DNA of 64,000 nucleotides from Parietaria judaica (lineage: Eukaryota > Streptophyta > Magnoliopsida > Rosales > Urticaceae), in assembly GCA_954871525.1 (NCBI GenBank), contig OX940863.1, positions 23,448,001 to 23,512,000 of the forward strand, read 5' to 3'. The translations under genes and the position numbers were made by a program. Each line of letters opens with the position of its first letter. Within the stretch, counting starts at the first letter, position 1. This document shows positions 11,934-21,308 of this stretch, piece by piece. The notes below the pieces were generated by a model. The model was not told the origin of the DNA. It ran no database searches and saw only the letters and a list, made by a program, of their open reading frames with translations.

Positions 11934-12692
11934 GCTGCTTGCAATGACATTGTTGAAAGCTTGGAGCTGAAATGTGTCATTGTTATGTTTTGTATCATTA
12001 TTAGATAGAGCTGAAATGTTTTGAATCCGCTTCTTGATTTTTCACTCCGCGGATTCGATCTTTTATGCTTCCCAATGCTTTGTTGTCGTGAGTTTTTCGG
12101 TAATGGAGTTCAAGAAGGTTTAGTTCGCCGGCGGACTTTGAAGTGCTACGAAGTCCGCGGTTATCCCGTTATATCCTGGGAACTTATCGCCTAACGAACC
12201 TCAAGCACGTAGAGGAGGCGAATCAAGCTTTAAGGAGAGCGTCCAACGCGTCTCGGGAATCGCTAATGCTTTCTGTTTTACAGGATATCATGACCACTTT
12301 CCGGATTAAACCGATAAGCCGATGCTCGTCAAGTTCACGAACACATCGATATGTATTCTGATTTTACTCGCTACTGGTTTTCTATAATTTACTCGCTACT
12401 GTTTTTCTATAATTTGTTTCCCATGTATCTATCATTTTATCGAAATTATACCTAAACAAATAGTACTATATAAATACTAAGTTTTGGACGCTTAACAATA
12501 ACATTAAATATTTCGTACGCTCCGACACAAAGTTAAACTGGGAAGCATGTTTATAAGATGACAGAAAGAAAAAGAAAAAAAACATTATGTTTCTATTTTC
12601 ATTCTCCTTCAATAAATGCTCCTAATTTCCATGCACAATCTCAAAGATGTTTTACATATAAATAAATATATATAATTGTTTTATATATATAT
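10406..12692. other. AT-rich spacer with two (AT)n tracts
   Basis: It contains (AT)n tracts at about 10862-10904 and 11888-11928 and a GC-richer stretch at about 11500-11650 ending in a T-run. An unrecognised 72-codon open frame lies at 12143-12361 (+) in a locally GC-rich stretch that could be an old gene fragment. No gene can be supported. Confidence 0.45.
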
Positions 12693-14033
12693 TGTTACGG
12701 GTAATTCCCGGGATTGATTTAAAAATAAATTAATAAAAGAAAAATTATTAAATTAATTTTTCTTTTAACTAATTAAGTCAATTTTAATCCAAAACACCCT
12801 CCGGAGGTCCGTTTTCGTAAAATAAAGTGTCTAGATGTTCCTAAAAATATCAAGATACTCAAAAACGATATAAAATTTGTGAAAAACGGACGCGGGACGA
12901 GTTCGGGAGCGAAAAAACACTTCGGGAGCACTTTTGTGGGCCCCACTCGCATCCAGGCCCAATCAGGGGCTGCCACGTGGCAGCTAACACCCCCACTCGC
13001 CCTCCACTCGCCCACCTGCCCGCTGACGTCATCGCTGACGTCATCAGAGCCTGTTTCTCTCTCCTGGCGCGTGGACAGCGCGTGGGCAGCGCGTAGCCGC
13101 GGAAAACCCGGCGTGTGGGCGCGTGGAGCATCGGATCGGGCTGATTTTGGTGGCGTTGGAAAGATCTCATTCCGAGGACCCAAAAAACTATATTTATTTT
13201 CTTCAGGGGCCTCCGGAAGTGGGAGATAATTTCGTTTTAGTCCTCGGATTCGCTTATAAAAGGAAGCTCGGTTCATTCAAACCGAAGGGCATCGGAACTC
13301 GACCAAATTCTCTCGAGCCTCTCTCTACTCCCTATAAACTCGCCTCCCCCTAAAATATTCCACTAATGTTGAGCGTCGGAGGTGAATCAGGGGGTATTCC
13401 CCCCTGTTTTCCCTGACCTCGGGTATTCTTTTGCCAGGTCCAGAAATTGAGAGAAAGCGGAAGTTTCGGAGAAATATTTTCAATAGATCAACCTGAGGGG
13501 AACCTCTGGAGAGAATCCCGGGATGATTGACGACCCCGCCTGTCTTAATTCTAGCTCTGTGCGGAACCCGTTCTGTTTCCCAGTCCGTATCTTTCATAGA
13601 TATCGTGACTTTGTGAACAGTCTGTAGGACCCAGACTAGGATTGACTTCACGGGCCGAGGGTCCAATCTCCTGAGATTCATTGCTGGATCAAACACACTC
13701 TCCCGTTCGTGGGAACCCGATCCTGTGAGGAGCCCAAACCTGTAACCCGGGCCTAGTCCATTCCTGGCCTGGAGGTAACAGGTAGTGAGTATCCCCGGAT
13801 CGCCGGATCACGAACGGCGAACGATACGTTTAGATCTCAGTACCAGGGACTTCGCTCGGAATCCGTATCATACACACCAAGAAGGGGGAAAGAATCTGTC
13901 ATCCCCGCAATAGGGCCTACAAACCCAACACAAGTCATCATAAGCCCACCAAAAGTCCACAAAACGACATTGGGCCCGGTCCAACACCAACAATTGGGCT
14001 GCAACAGTGTTTGATCCAAAAACGGCATCAACA
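12693..14033 (+). repeat. 5' LTR (1341 bp)
   Basis: It runs from TGTTACGGG to CATCAACA and matches 24799-26140 almost base for base. Differences seen are T/C near 12808, T/C near 12868, T/C near 14000 and one fewer A in the A-run near 14018. It holds the promoter region annotated separately. Confidence 0.97.
12974..13261 (+). promoter_or_regulatory. LTR promoter: G-box, paired TGACGTCA, TATA box
   Basis: The 5' LTR contains a palindromic G-box CACGTG (12974-12979) inside CCACGTGG, two TGACGTCA palindromes at 13024-13031 and 13036-13043 exactly 12 bp apart, and TATAAAA at 13255-13261. Paired TGACG motifs at this spacing resemble the as-1 type element bound by TGA bZIP factors. G-boxes are bound by bZIP/bHLH factors. 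Transcription would start about 25-35 bp after the TATA box. The same set recurs in the 3' LTR (offset +12106). Function is inferred. Confidence 0.65.
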
Positions 14034-14036
14034 TTT

Positions 14037-14053
14037 TGGCGCTAGAAGGAGGG
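14037..14053 (+). other. Primer-binding site
   Basis: TGGCGCTAGAAGGAGGG starts three bases after the LTR end. TGG is the complement of a tRNA 3' CCA end. I could not assign the tRNA with confidence. Confidence 0.75.
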
Positions 14054-14137
14054 GGCCGCTCGTGCAAAGCATCGAATTCAAGCCTTTGAATACCCTCTCA
14101 GCAATCAATTCTCATCCACTTCTTTCGACCAGCCGGA

Positions 14138-17100
14138 ATGTCGAACAAATCGACGGAAGACACGCCCTCCCGTCCTACAGGGAGCGTGGCTCTAAACACA
14201 CGGGCTCAGGTCAACGCACGCCGAAACCACGCACGAAGCCAGCCCGAGACGAACGTCCGTCAAGAGCCTGCAGCCAACGAAGAAAGAGAAAGATTGGCCC
14301 GGCTGGAAGACAGCGTCTTCCGGCTAACCGGGTTAATGTCCAAACACTTAGGGCATGACAACGTCAACCACGACGTCGTCAACGAAGAAGAAGAAAGTTC
14401 AGAGGAGGCCCTGGAACTCACACAAAGAAGGCCCCTCGAAACACAACCGGCACCTGAAAATACTCAGGAGCCGGCACAGTCGCAAACAACCCGACGGTCA
14501 GCCTTTGACCGGCTCGGAAATATCACCAACAATGCAAGAGAGCAAAGGAACATCCGGCGTCAGCAAATGCGCACCGAGGCGCGCACGGGAGATCTACGAC
14601 AACGCATCAGTCGAAGGAGAGAGAGGTCCTGCCACCAAGAGGATTCAGATGATACCGGTACAGAGACATCAGAAACTCTTCAGCACACCACCACCCGTCA
14701 CACGACACAGAGGGTGAATGGCGCCTCGGCACCTCTCCCAGCGGCAGCTCCCTCCTACGATAGACTGAAAAGCGAAGTCCAAGCACTAAAAAAGGAAATG
14801 CGAGAGCTCGCCGCCACCCACAGCTCCGACCCGGCCATCAAAAGCATGAACGAGGGAGTCATGTCCCCCCTCGCCAGTCACTTGCTTGCCGAAAATCTCG
14901 ACAGAGACTTACGATTCCCGCTAAACCTCACCTATGACGGCACCAGCGACCCCACATACCACCTGGTGCAGTATCAATTCAATATGCGGATAAAGAAGTG
15001 CTCACCTTCCACGATGTGTCAGGCTTTCTGCCTCACCCTCGCTGGGCCCGCCTTTGAATGGTATCAGCGGCTCCCGAAGGGTTCCATCGAGTCCTTCGAG
15101 CAGTTAGCGGAACTCTTTGTCTCCCGCTTCGCGAGCTCGCTTTCACAGCGAAAAGGGAAGTCATACCTATGGACCCTCAGACAACGTAAAGACGAATCCC
15201 TCCAGACTTACCTGAAAAGGTTCGTCGAGGAAGCAAACAAGGTTGCCAGCTACACCGATGACGACGCAGTCACCGCCGTGATCGATGGCCTCCCGATGTG
15301 CGACTTCGCACGCTCTCTCATTAAGAAGAGGCCAGCCTCCATGGCCGAACTAATGGCGAGGGCTGCAGAAGACATCGCAGTTGACGAGTATTACAACAGT
15401 CGAACCCAACCCGACCAGGGAGATCAGCATCCGGATACTCGAAAAAACGGCGACAACGAGCCTCCGGGAAAAGACATGAACTTCACTCCCCTGACAGCTT
15501 CACCGGCAATGATCTTCAGCCTTCATGGAGATAAGTTCGGAAGCCCCCGACCACTAGCAAAAAATGCCAAGAAAGATAAGAGTCGGTACTGTGAGTACCA
15601 TCAAGACCACGGCCACACGACGTCAGAATGCTGGCAGCTAAGGAAACAAATCGAACAGCTAATCCAGGACGGACAACTGAAGGAGTTCGTTAAAAAACTG
15701 GTGTCAGAAAGTGGGAAACCCAATAACCCGCAACCCCAAGAGACTAAGCAACGCCGAGATGGTGATTCAGACCGACCTCGCCCAGACAAGGAACAAGGAA
15801 GGTCCCAGCCCTCGCAGTACAATGTCATCTCTACCATCCTGGGCGGACCCGAAACCGGAGACTCAAGCCACAAAAGAAAAAGATACGCTCGAGCCTTAGA
15901 AGGAGATCGAGAGACGCACCAGATCAAATTGGCTAACCTTGGATGTACACCCAATGTACTTCCTAGCCAGACGATAACCTTCACGGAGGAAGAAGCCCGA
16001 AGAATTTTGCATCCCCACAACGACGCAATAGTGGTCGAGACGCTAATCGCCAACAACCGGGTACGACGGGTGTTGGTCGACAACGGGAGCTCAGCTGACA
16101 TCATCTTCAAAGCAGCCCTAGAACGTATGAGTCTGGGAGGACTCGTTCCGACACCAGTCAAGACTCCGCTCTACGGTTTCAACGGGAAACCAGTTCTCGC
16201 CGAAGGCGCCATTGAGTTGCCAACAACTTTCGGCTCAGAGGACGGAGCCCTAATCACCAAGATGGTTAGATACCTCGTTGTGGATCAGCCATCGGCGTAC
16301 AACATCATCATGGGAAGACCAAGTCTCAACAAGCTGCAGGCCATCTCGTCCACCTTTCACCTACTCGTCAAATTTCCAACGGAAAACGGGATAGGAGTCA
16401 TGAAAGGAAGTCAGAGAGAGTCCCGCTCCTGCTACGCCCAAGGGACGAAATCAGCAAAAAATGAACTGATCATCAGTACTATCTGCCAACTCGGAGACGA
16501 ACTCGCCCTCGAGCTGAAAGATGCTCGAATGCTTGGCGAGCTCGATCCTAGAGACGATAGACGCAAGCCGACCATGGAGCCCTCCTCTGACGTGACCCAA
16601 ATCGCGATAGACGAGAACGCACCTGAAAAATGTGTCATAATCGGAGCTCAGTTACCGGTCATGATCAGGACGCAGTTGATCGCTTTCCTACAAGAGTTTA
16701 GGGACGTTTTCGCCTGGTCGCACGCCGACATGCCCGGCATCGACCCAGAGATTGCCGTCCACCGACTCAACATCGAGAAAGGAAGAACCCCGAAAATACA
16801 ACGGCGACGGGCATTCAATCCCGAAAGATACCAGGCGATCAACGAAGAAGTCAACAAGCTTATCGCCGCAAACTTTATCAAGGAGGTCACGTACCCCGAC
16901 TGGGTATCCAACGTCGTGATGGTCAAGAAGCCTAACGGCAAGTGGAGGATCTGTATAGACTATTCCGATCTCAACGCTGCGTGTCCAAAAGACTGCTTCC
17001 CTCTTCCAAGAATCGATCAGTTGGTAGACGCCACCGCCGGTCACCAGCTCATGAGCATGATGGACGCCTACTCGGGATACAATCAGATTCAAATGCACGA

Positions 17101-17776
17101 GCCCGACCAGATACACACGACATTTGTGACCGACCGTGGCCTTTATTGCTACAAGGTCATGCCGTTTGGACTCAAGAACGCAGGAGCCACGTACCAGCGC
17201 CTGGTCAACCGAATGTTCGCATCACTAATCGGAAAGACCATGGAAGTCTACGTCGATGACATGATCGTAAAAAGCCTCAAAGAGACTGACCACGTCAAAA
17301 ATCTACGAGAGACGTTCATGCTTCTCCGAAAGTACCAGATGAAGCTGAACCCCGCCAAATGCGCATTCGGAGTCGAGTCAGGAAAGTTCCTGGGATACAT
17401 CATCAACCGACGAGGAATTGAGGCGAACCCCGAAAAGATCCGAGCCCTGCTCGAGATGAAAAGCCCGCAGAGGATAAAAGAAGTTCAAAGCCTCAACGGG
17501 CGCATCAACGCCCTAGGCCGATTCGTATCGAAAGCTACGGATCGATGTCAACCGTTCTTTCAAGCCCTCAAAGGCGGAAAGAATTTCACCTGGGACGAAA
17601 AATGCGAGGCCGCCTTCCAGGAGCTGAAAAAGTTACTTCGGATCGCCTCCTCTATTGTCAAAACCAAAGGACGAGGAGACACTTTTCCTCTACCTCTCCG
17701 TCTCGACCAGGGCAGTCAGCGCCGTCTTGGTTCGAGAAGAAGAAAAGAAGCAATTGCCGATCTACTATGTCAGTAA
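14138..17776 (+). CDS. gag-pol: gag-protease-RT part of polyprotein (frame 1)
   Basis: An open frame of 1212 codons from an ATG at 14138, about 100 bp after the primer-binding site. In order: a charged N-terminal region; a retrotransposon gag domain (residues about 260-400); a zinc knuckle with spacing CX2HX4HX4C (485-498), where the usual second Cys is His; an aspartic protease with DNGSS (Asp 648); and a reverse transcriptase (about 885-1075) with the YVDD box at 1038-1041. Homology continues to residue 1167, just past the RT connection. After 17638 the frame stops resembling the family and ends at 17776, while the conserved reading continues from 17640 in the next frame. One extra base (C at 17639) would account for this. 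It packages element RNA (gag) and makes cDNA (RT) in cytoplasmic particles. No stop separates gag from pol. Confidence 0.93.
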   Translation: MSNKSTEDTPSRPTGSVALNTRAQVNARRNHARSQPETNVRQEPAANEERERLARLEDSVFRLTGLMSKHLGHDNVNHDVVNEEEESSEEALELTQRRPLETQPAPENTQEPAQSQTTRRSAFDRLGNITNNAREQRNIRRQQMRTEARTGDLRQRISRRRERSCHQEDSDDTGTETSETLQHTTTRHTTQRVNGASAPLPAAAPSYDRLKSEVQALKKEMRELAATHSSDPAIKSMNEGVMSPLASHLLAENLDRDLRFPLNLTYDGTSDPTYHLVQYQFNMRIKKCSPSTMCQAFCLTLAGPAFEWYQRLPKGSIESFEQLAELFVSRFASSLSQRKGKSYLWTLRQRKDESLQTYLKRFVEEANKVASYTDDDAVTAVIDGLPMCDFARSLIKKRPASMAELMARAAEDIAVDEYYNSRTQPDQGDQHPDTRKNGDNEPPGKDMNFTPLTASPAMIFSLHGDKFGSPRPLAKNAKKDKSRYCEYHQDHGHTTSECWQLRKQIEQLIQDGQLKEFVKKLVSESGKPNNPQPQETKQRRDGDSDRPRPDKEQGRSQPSQYNVISTILGGPETGDSSHKRKRYARALEGDRETHQIKLANLGCTPNVLPSQTITFTEEEARRILHPHNDAIVVETLIANNRVRRVLVDNGSSADIIFKAALERMSLGGLVPTPVKTPLYGFNGKPVLAEGAIELPTTFGSEDGALITKMVRYLVVDQPSAYNIIMGRPSLNKLQAISSTFHLLVKFPTENGIGVMKGSQRESRSCYAQGTKSAKNELIISTICQLGDELALELKDARMLGELDPRDDRRKPTMEPSSDVTQIAIDENAPEKCVIIGAQLPVMIRTQLIAFLQEFRDVFAWSHADMPGIDPEIAVHRLNIEKGRTPKIQRRRAFNPERYQAINEEVNKLIAANFIKEVTYPDWVSNVVMVKKPNGKWRICIDYSDLNAACPKDCFPLPRIDQLVDATAGHQLMSMMDAYSGYNQIQMHEPDQIHTTFVTDRGLYCYKVMPFGLKNAGATYQRLVNRMFASLIGKTMEVYVDDMIVKSLKETDHVKNLRETFMLLRKYQMKLNPAKCAFGVESGKFLGYIINRRGIEANPEKIRALLEMKSPQRIKEVQSLNGRINALGRFVSKATDRCQPFFQALKGGKNFTWDEKCEAAFQELKKLLRIASSIVKTKGRGDTFPLPLRLDQGSQRRLGSRRRKEAIADLLCQ

Positions 17777-19988
17777 GGCTCTTCTTGACGCTGAAACGCG
17801 TTACACACAAATCGAGAAGTTGGCACTCGCACTGATTACCACCGCAAAGAAACTCCGCCCATACTTCCAAGCTCACCGAATCGTGGTGCGAACTGAGCAC
17901 CCCGTGCGAAAGACGCTCCTCAAAGGCACCTCTTCACGCATGGCAATCTGGTCGCAAGAGCTGGGAGAATACGGCGTTGAGTACCAGCCCCAAGTCGCCA
18001 TCAAAGGTCAAGCCGTAGCTGATTTCATCGCCGAGTTCACTTACGATACCGAAGTCGAGACCGAAGAAGAAATTGACAAACCGCCACAAGCCACCAAGAG
18101 GAAAGCAAGTCCCGAAGGTCCAGTCTGGACTCTGCATGTGGACGGCGCCTCGAATGCACATGGTTCAGGAGCTGGAATAGTGCTCACAAACCCAGATGGT
18201 GGAAAGCTCCGCTACGCCATTCGTTTCGGATTCAAAGCCTCAAACAACGAAGCTGAATATGAAGCTCTGCTAGCCGGACTACAAATCGCGCAGAAACTCG
18301 CTGTGAAAAACATGCGAATCCACTGCGACTCTCAGTTGATCGTAAAGCAAGTGGAAGGAGAATATCAGGCAAAGGAAAACAACATGGCGGCCTACCTGGC
18401 AGAAACTCAACGCCGTCTAGAGTTCCTAGCTTGGTACGAAGTGGCCCAGATACCACGTGCCAAAAACTCCGAGGCCGACACATTAGCCCGAATGGCATCG
18501 GGGGCCGACAATGAAGAACTTGGGAAGGTTCTCGTCGAAGCCCTCGAACACCCTTCAATCAAGAACACTGAAGGCCTCGCAACATTCGACGGAACCGCTG
18601 AAAAGCGGATGTCGCCAACAAGCAAGTATCTGAAACATGATACCCGCTCTACTGACGAAGGCCTCACCACAACCGACAGAGCCGCTGAAAAGTGGATGCC
18701 GCCAGCAGTCGGATACCTGAAACATGGTACTCGACCAACCAATCTTGACGAAGTCTTCAATGCATCAGATGAAGCCGGTGAAAACTGGATGACTCCGATA
18801 GCAGGGTACCTGAAACACGGTACCTTACCTGCCAACCGCAACGAAGCTAGAAAACTCAAGATTCGCGCAACGAGATACGTGATGTACAACGGAGAACTCT
18901 ATAAACGTGGCTTCATGCAACCTCTCCTGAGATGTCTTCCCGAAGATGACGCCAACCTCGTCCTTCGGGAAATTCACGAAGGAGTGTGCGGAAACCACTA
19001 CGCGGGGCGATCCCTCGCCTTAAAGACCCTGAAACAAGGGTACTTCTGGCCGACTCTAAAAAAAGACGCGATCGCGATGGCACGAAAGTGTGACAAGTGC
19101 CAACGGTTCGCCACGATACCGCGCCAGCCAGCAGTCCCGTTATGCCCCGTGCTGGTTCCTCGCCCGTTTGCCAAATGGGGAATCGATTTGATCGGAAAAT
19201 TGCCAAAGGCCCCGGGAGGGGTTGAATACGCAATAGTTGCGGTCGATTATTTCACCAAGTGGGTCGAAGCAGAGCCAATCGGAAAGATCACGCAGACCAA
19301 CACGACTAACTTCATCTGGCGCAACATAGTTTGTCGGCACGGGATCCCAGAATCGCTCATTACCGATAACGCCAAGCAGTTCAACAACGTGGACCTTCGA
19401 GCCTTCTGTAGCGAGCTCGGGATCAACAACACCTACTCGTCGCCCGTCTATCCTCAGGCAAACGGGCAAGTCGAATCTGCCAACAAAGACATCAAGACGA
19501 TCCTGAAAAAGAAGCTCGACGAAAAAAAAGGCAAATGGGCGGAAGAGCTGCCCTCGGTCCTCTGGGCATATCGAACGACAACCCGAAATGCCACGGGCGA
19601 AACCCCTTTCGCCCTAACATACGGCGTTGAGGCGGTCATCCCCGCTGAAATAGCGGTCCCATCACCACGAGTAGAGCTCTTCGACGAAGAGCGAAACGAC
19701 GAGGCCTTACGCCTAGAACTCGACCTTGTCGAGGAAAAGCGAAACGAAGCGTACACGCGTTTGGTGGCCCAGAAACGAGTTGTAGAACGTTACTACAACT
19801 CCAAAGTCAAAGAGCGACGTTTCCTGGAAGGAAGCCTGGTCCTGAGAAAGGTGGGACCAAACACACAAGTCCACGGCGCGGGAGTCCTCGGACCCACATG
19901 GGAAGGCCCGTATCGTGTCACCAAAGTAGTCAGAGACGGAACTTACCGGCTCGAAGACATGGGGGGTCGGGAAGTTCCCTGTCCCTAG
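17640..19988 (+). CDS. pol: RNase H - second RNase H - integrase part of polyprotein (frame 2)
   Basis: This continues the polyprotein in the second frame; it is open from 17640 and its first ATG is at 17655. First comes the RT-linked RNase H (about 17680-18040). Then a second RNase H has acidic residues at codons 18141 (VDGAS), 18255 (AEYEAL), 18327 (CDSQ) and 18477 (EADTLA), a hallmark of the Tat group. Next is a linker containing three copies of a 29-31-residue module (18597-18840). The integrase has an HHCC zinc finger (about 18970-19110) and a catalytic triad at codons 19185 (GID), 19365 (TDN) and 19473 (VES), the last two with the classic 35-residue spacing. The frame ends at a TAG (19986-19988) where relatives normally have Trp; ten more in-frame codons follow before TAA at 20019-20021. 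Integrase inserts cDNA in the nucleus. Confidence 0.92.
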   Translation, partial: GSPPLLSKPKDEETLFLYLSVSTRAVSAVLVREEEKKQLPIYYVSKALLDAETRYTQIEKLALALITTAKKLRPYFQAHRIVVRTEHPVRKTLLKGTSSRMAIWSQELGEYGVEYQPQVAIKGQAVADFIAEFTYDTEVETEEEIDKPPQATKRKASPEGPVWTLHVDGASNAHGSGAGIVLTNPDGGKLRYAIRFGFKASNNEAEYEALLAGLQIAQKLAVKNMRIHCDSQLIVKQVEGEYQAKENNMAAYLAETQRRLEFLAWYEVAQIPRAKNSEADTLARMASGADNEELGKVLVEALEHPSIKNTEGLATFDGTAEKRMSPTSKYLKHDTRSTDEGLTTTDRAAEKWMPPAVGYLKHGTRPTNLDEVFNASDEAGENWMTPIAGYLKHGTLPANRNEARKLKIRATRYVMYNGELYKRGFMQPLLRCLPEDDANLVLREIHEGVCGNHYAGRSLALKTLKQGYFWPTLKKDAIAMARKCDKCQRFATIPRQPAVPLCPVLVPRPFAKWGIDLIGKLPKAPGGVEYAIVAVDYFTKWVEAEPIGKITQTNTTNFIWRNIVCRHGIPESLITDNAKQFNNVDLRAFCSELGINNTYSSPVYPQANGQVESANKDIKTILKKKLDEKKGKWAEELPSVLWAYRTTTRNATGETPFALTYGVEAVIPAEIAVPSPRVELFDEERNDEALRLELDLVEEKRNEAYTRLVAQKRVVERYYNSKVKERRFLEGSLVLRKVGPNTQVHGAGVLGPTWEGPYRVTKVVRDGTYRLEDMGGREVPCP
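18597..18843 (+). repeat. Three tandem copies of a linker module
   Basis: Units start at 18597, 18684 and 18777 (periods 87 and 93 bp, both whole codons). Each encodes A(E/G)(K/N).WM.P...YLKHGT-like residues. The segment lies between the second RNase H and the integrase zinc finger. Confidence 0.8.
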
Positions 19989-20021
19989 AATGTGGAACAC
20001 TTGAGGCAGTACCACCAGTAA

Positions 20022-21308
20022 CGCCCACTTTACAAGCTGAAGCTAAGATCCAACCAGATGCTAAGATCCAAGCTGAAGCTAAGATCCAACAGTCAAAAGC
20101 CAAGCTGAGGCTAGGAACCAATGTCCGCCAATTACATATATGTAACGTTTTATCCAATGTAAAATAAGAGCGCCACAAGAAGCGCCGAATAATGTAAAAC
20201 GTCAAATATTTCCTGAGAACTTTCCAGAAATTAGAGACGGTCGCCCCCAAAGATTAGTTTTCTCACAATCTTTCCAGATTATTCAAAAACTGGGGGGTTG
20301 ATATAGTAGACAGGCGTAAAAAAAAAAAACAGGCGTAAAAAAAAAGATATAGTAGACAGGCGTAAAAAAAAAAAAAAAAAAAAAAAACCAAGACAGTAAG
20401 CCGCACAAAAGCGCAAACTTCGGCAAAGACCAGAGCCATGATTCTGGCAAAAGTCCGGAACTGTAAGACGTTCAAAACGCAAACACCGGCATCCAGGTCC
20501 GGGGGACAAACGCCAAGGCACAAACCCCGACAAACCAGGGTCTTTACTCTGGCTCAAAAGACCGAAACCATAAGCCGCCCAAAAGGCGCAAACCTCGGCA
20601 CCGAGACAGTAAGCCGCCTCACAAGCGCCGACCTCGAGAAAAAGACCGAACGCCTCAAAAGCGTCTCTCGGTACAAAGACCTAGTATGGCTCGGGCCTCG
20701 ATCCCACCTACTCAGGCACAACTGCCGAGCACCTGGTAGGCGACACTCGGTACGAAACAGCGGGATCTCAGCCTCGTCAATACAAATACAAAGTCGAAGG
20801 CAACAGGCCGCACAAAAGGCACCCACCTCGACTGAAAGACCAGAATCACAACTCTGGCACAATTTATAAGCAGGAAAAAGCTAAAACCCGACAAGAAACT
20901 CGGGGGGTAGGGATGCATCACCGACAAAAAACTCGCCAAACAATGATGAACACCTCATCATCGATGAAAGAAGCTCGGAAGCATGCAGACCACCTGAAAG
21001 AAAAAGCACCTGCGGCAAAAAGAAGGGGGGTAAAACCGAGAAAAGGCTACTACCCGTAAACATACCATAACAAGTCGACATGCTCTAACCACAGGCAAAC
21101 ATGCAAAACGATATTACAAAAGCAGGAGTATCTCTACAAAAGCCAGGCATGTCAGCTTATATACACAAGTACCCCTAGAAGTACATACAAAAATCGCGCC
21201 ACATACGGCGCAGTATGAGCCGCAAGTCCCGGATACAAAAAAAGAGAGATACATAGTGCAAACTACTACACATATACAAAAGATCCCCAGTCGAAACGGT
21301 CCGCCACA
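20022..21308 (+). other. Non-coding region between pol and the antisense gene
   Basis: No conserved reading frame is visible. It includes short direct repeats of the type GCTAAGATCCAA (20036-20095), two copies of GATATAGTAGACAGGCGT followed by A-runs (about 20299-20390), and two G6 tracts set in polypurine-like context (20286-20302 and 20897-20913). The first G6 tract shares AACTGGGGGGTT with the true polypurine tract at the 3' LTR. The region just below 21309 would be the 3' UTR of the antisense gene. Confidence 0.7.

Noticed and set aside
12143..12361. A 72-codon open frame in a GC-rich patch
   Set aside because: It looks exon-like in composition but I recognise no family, and no start context or splice partners could be fixed.
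12773..13276. A 167-codon open frame in both LTRs (also 24879-25382)
   Set aside because: It is present because the LTRs are duplicated and GC-rich; it overlaps the promoter and has no domain.
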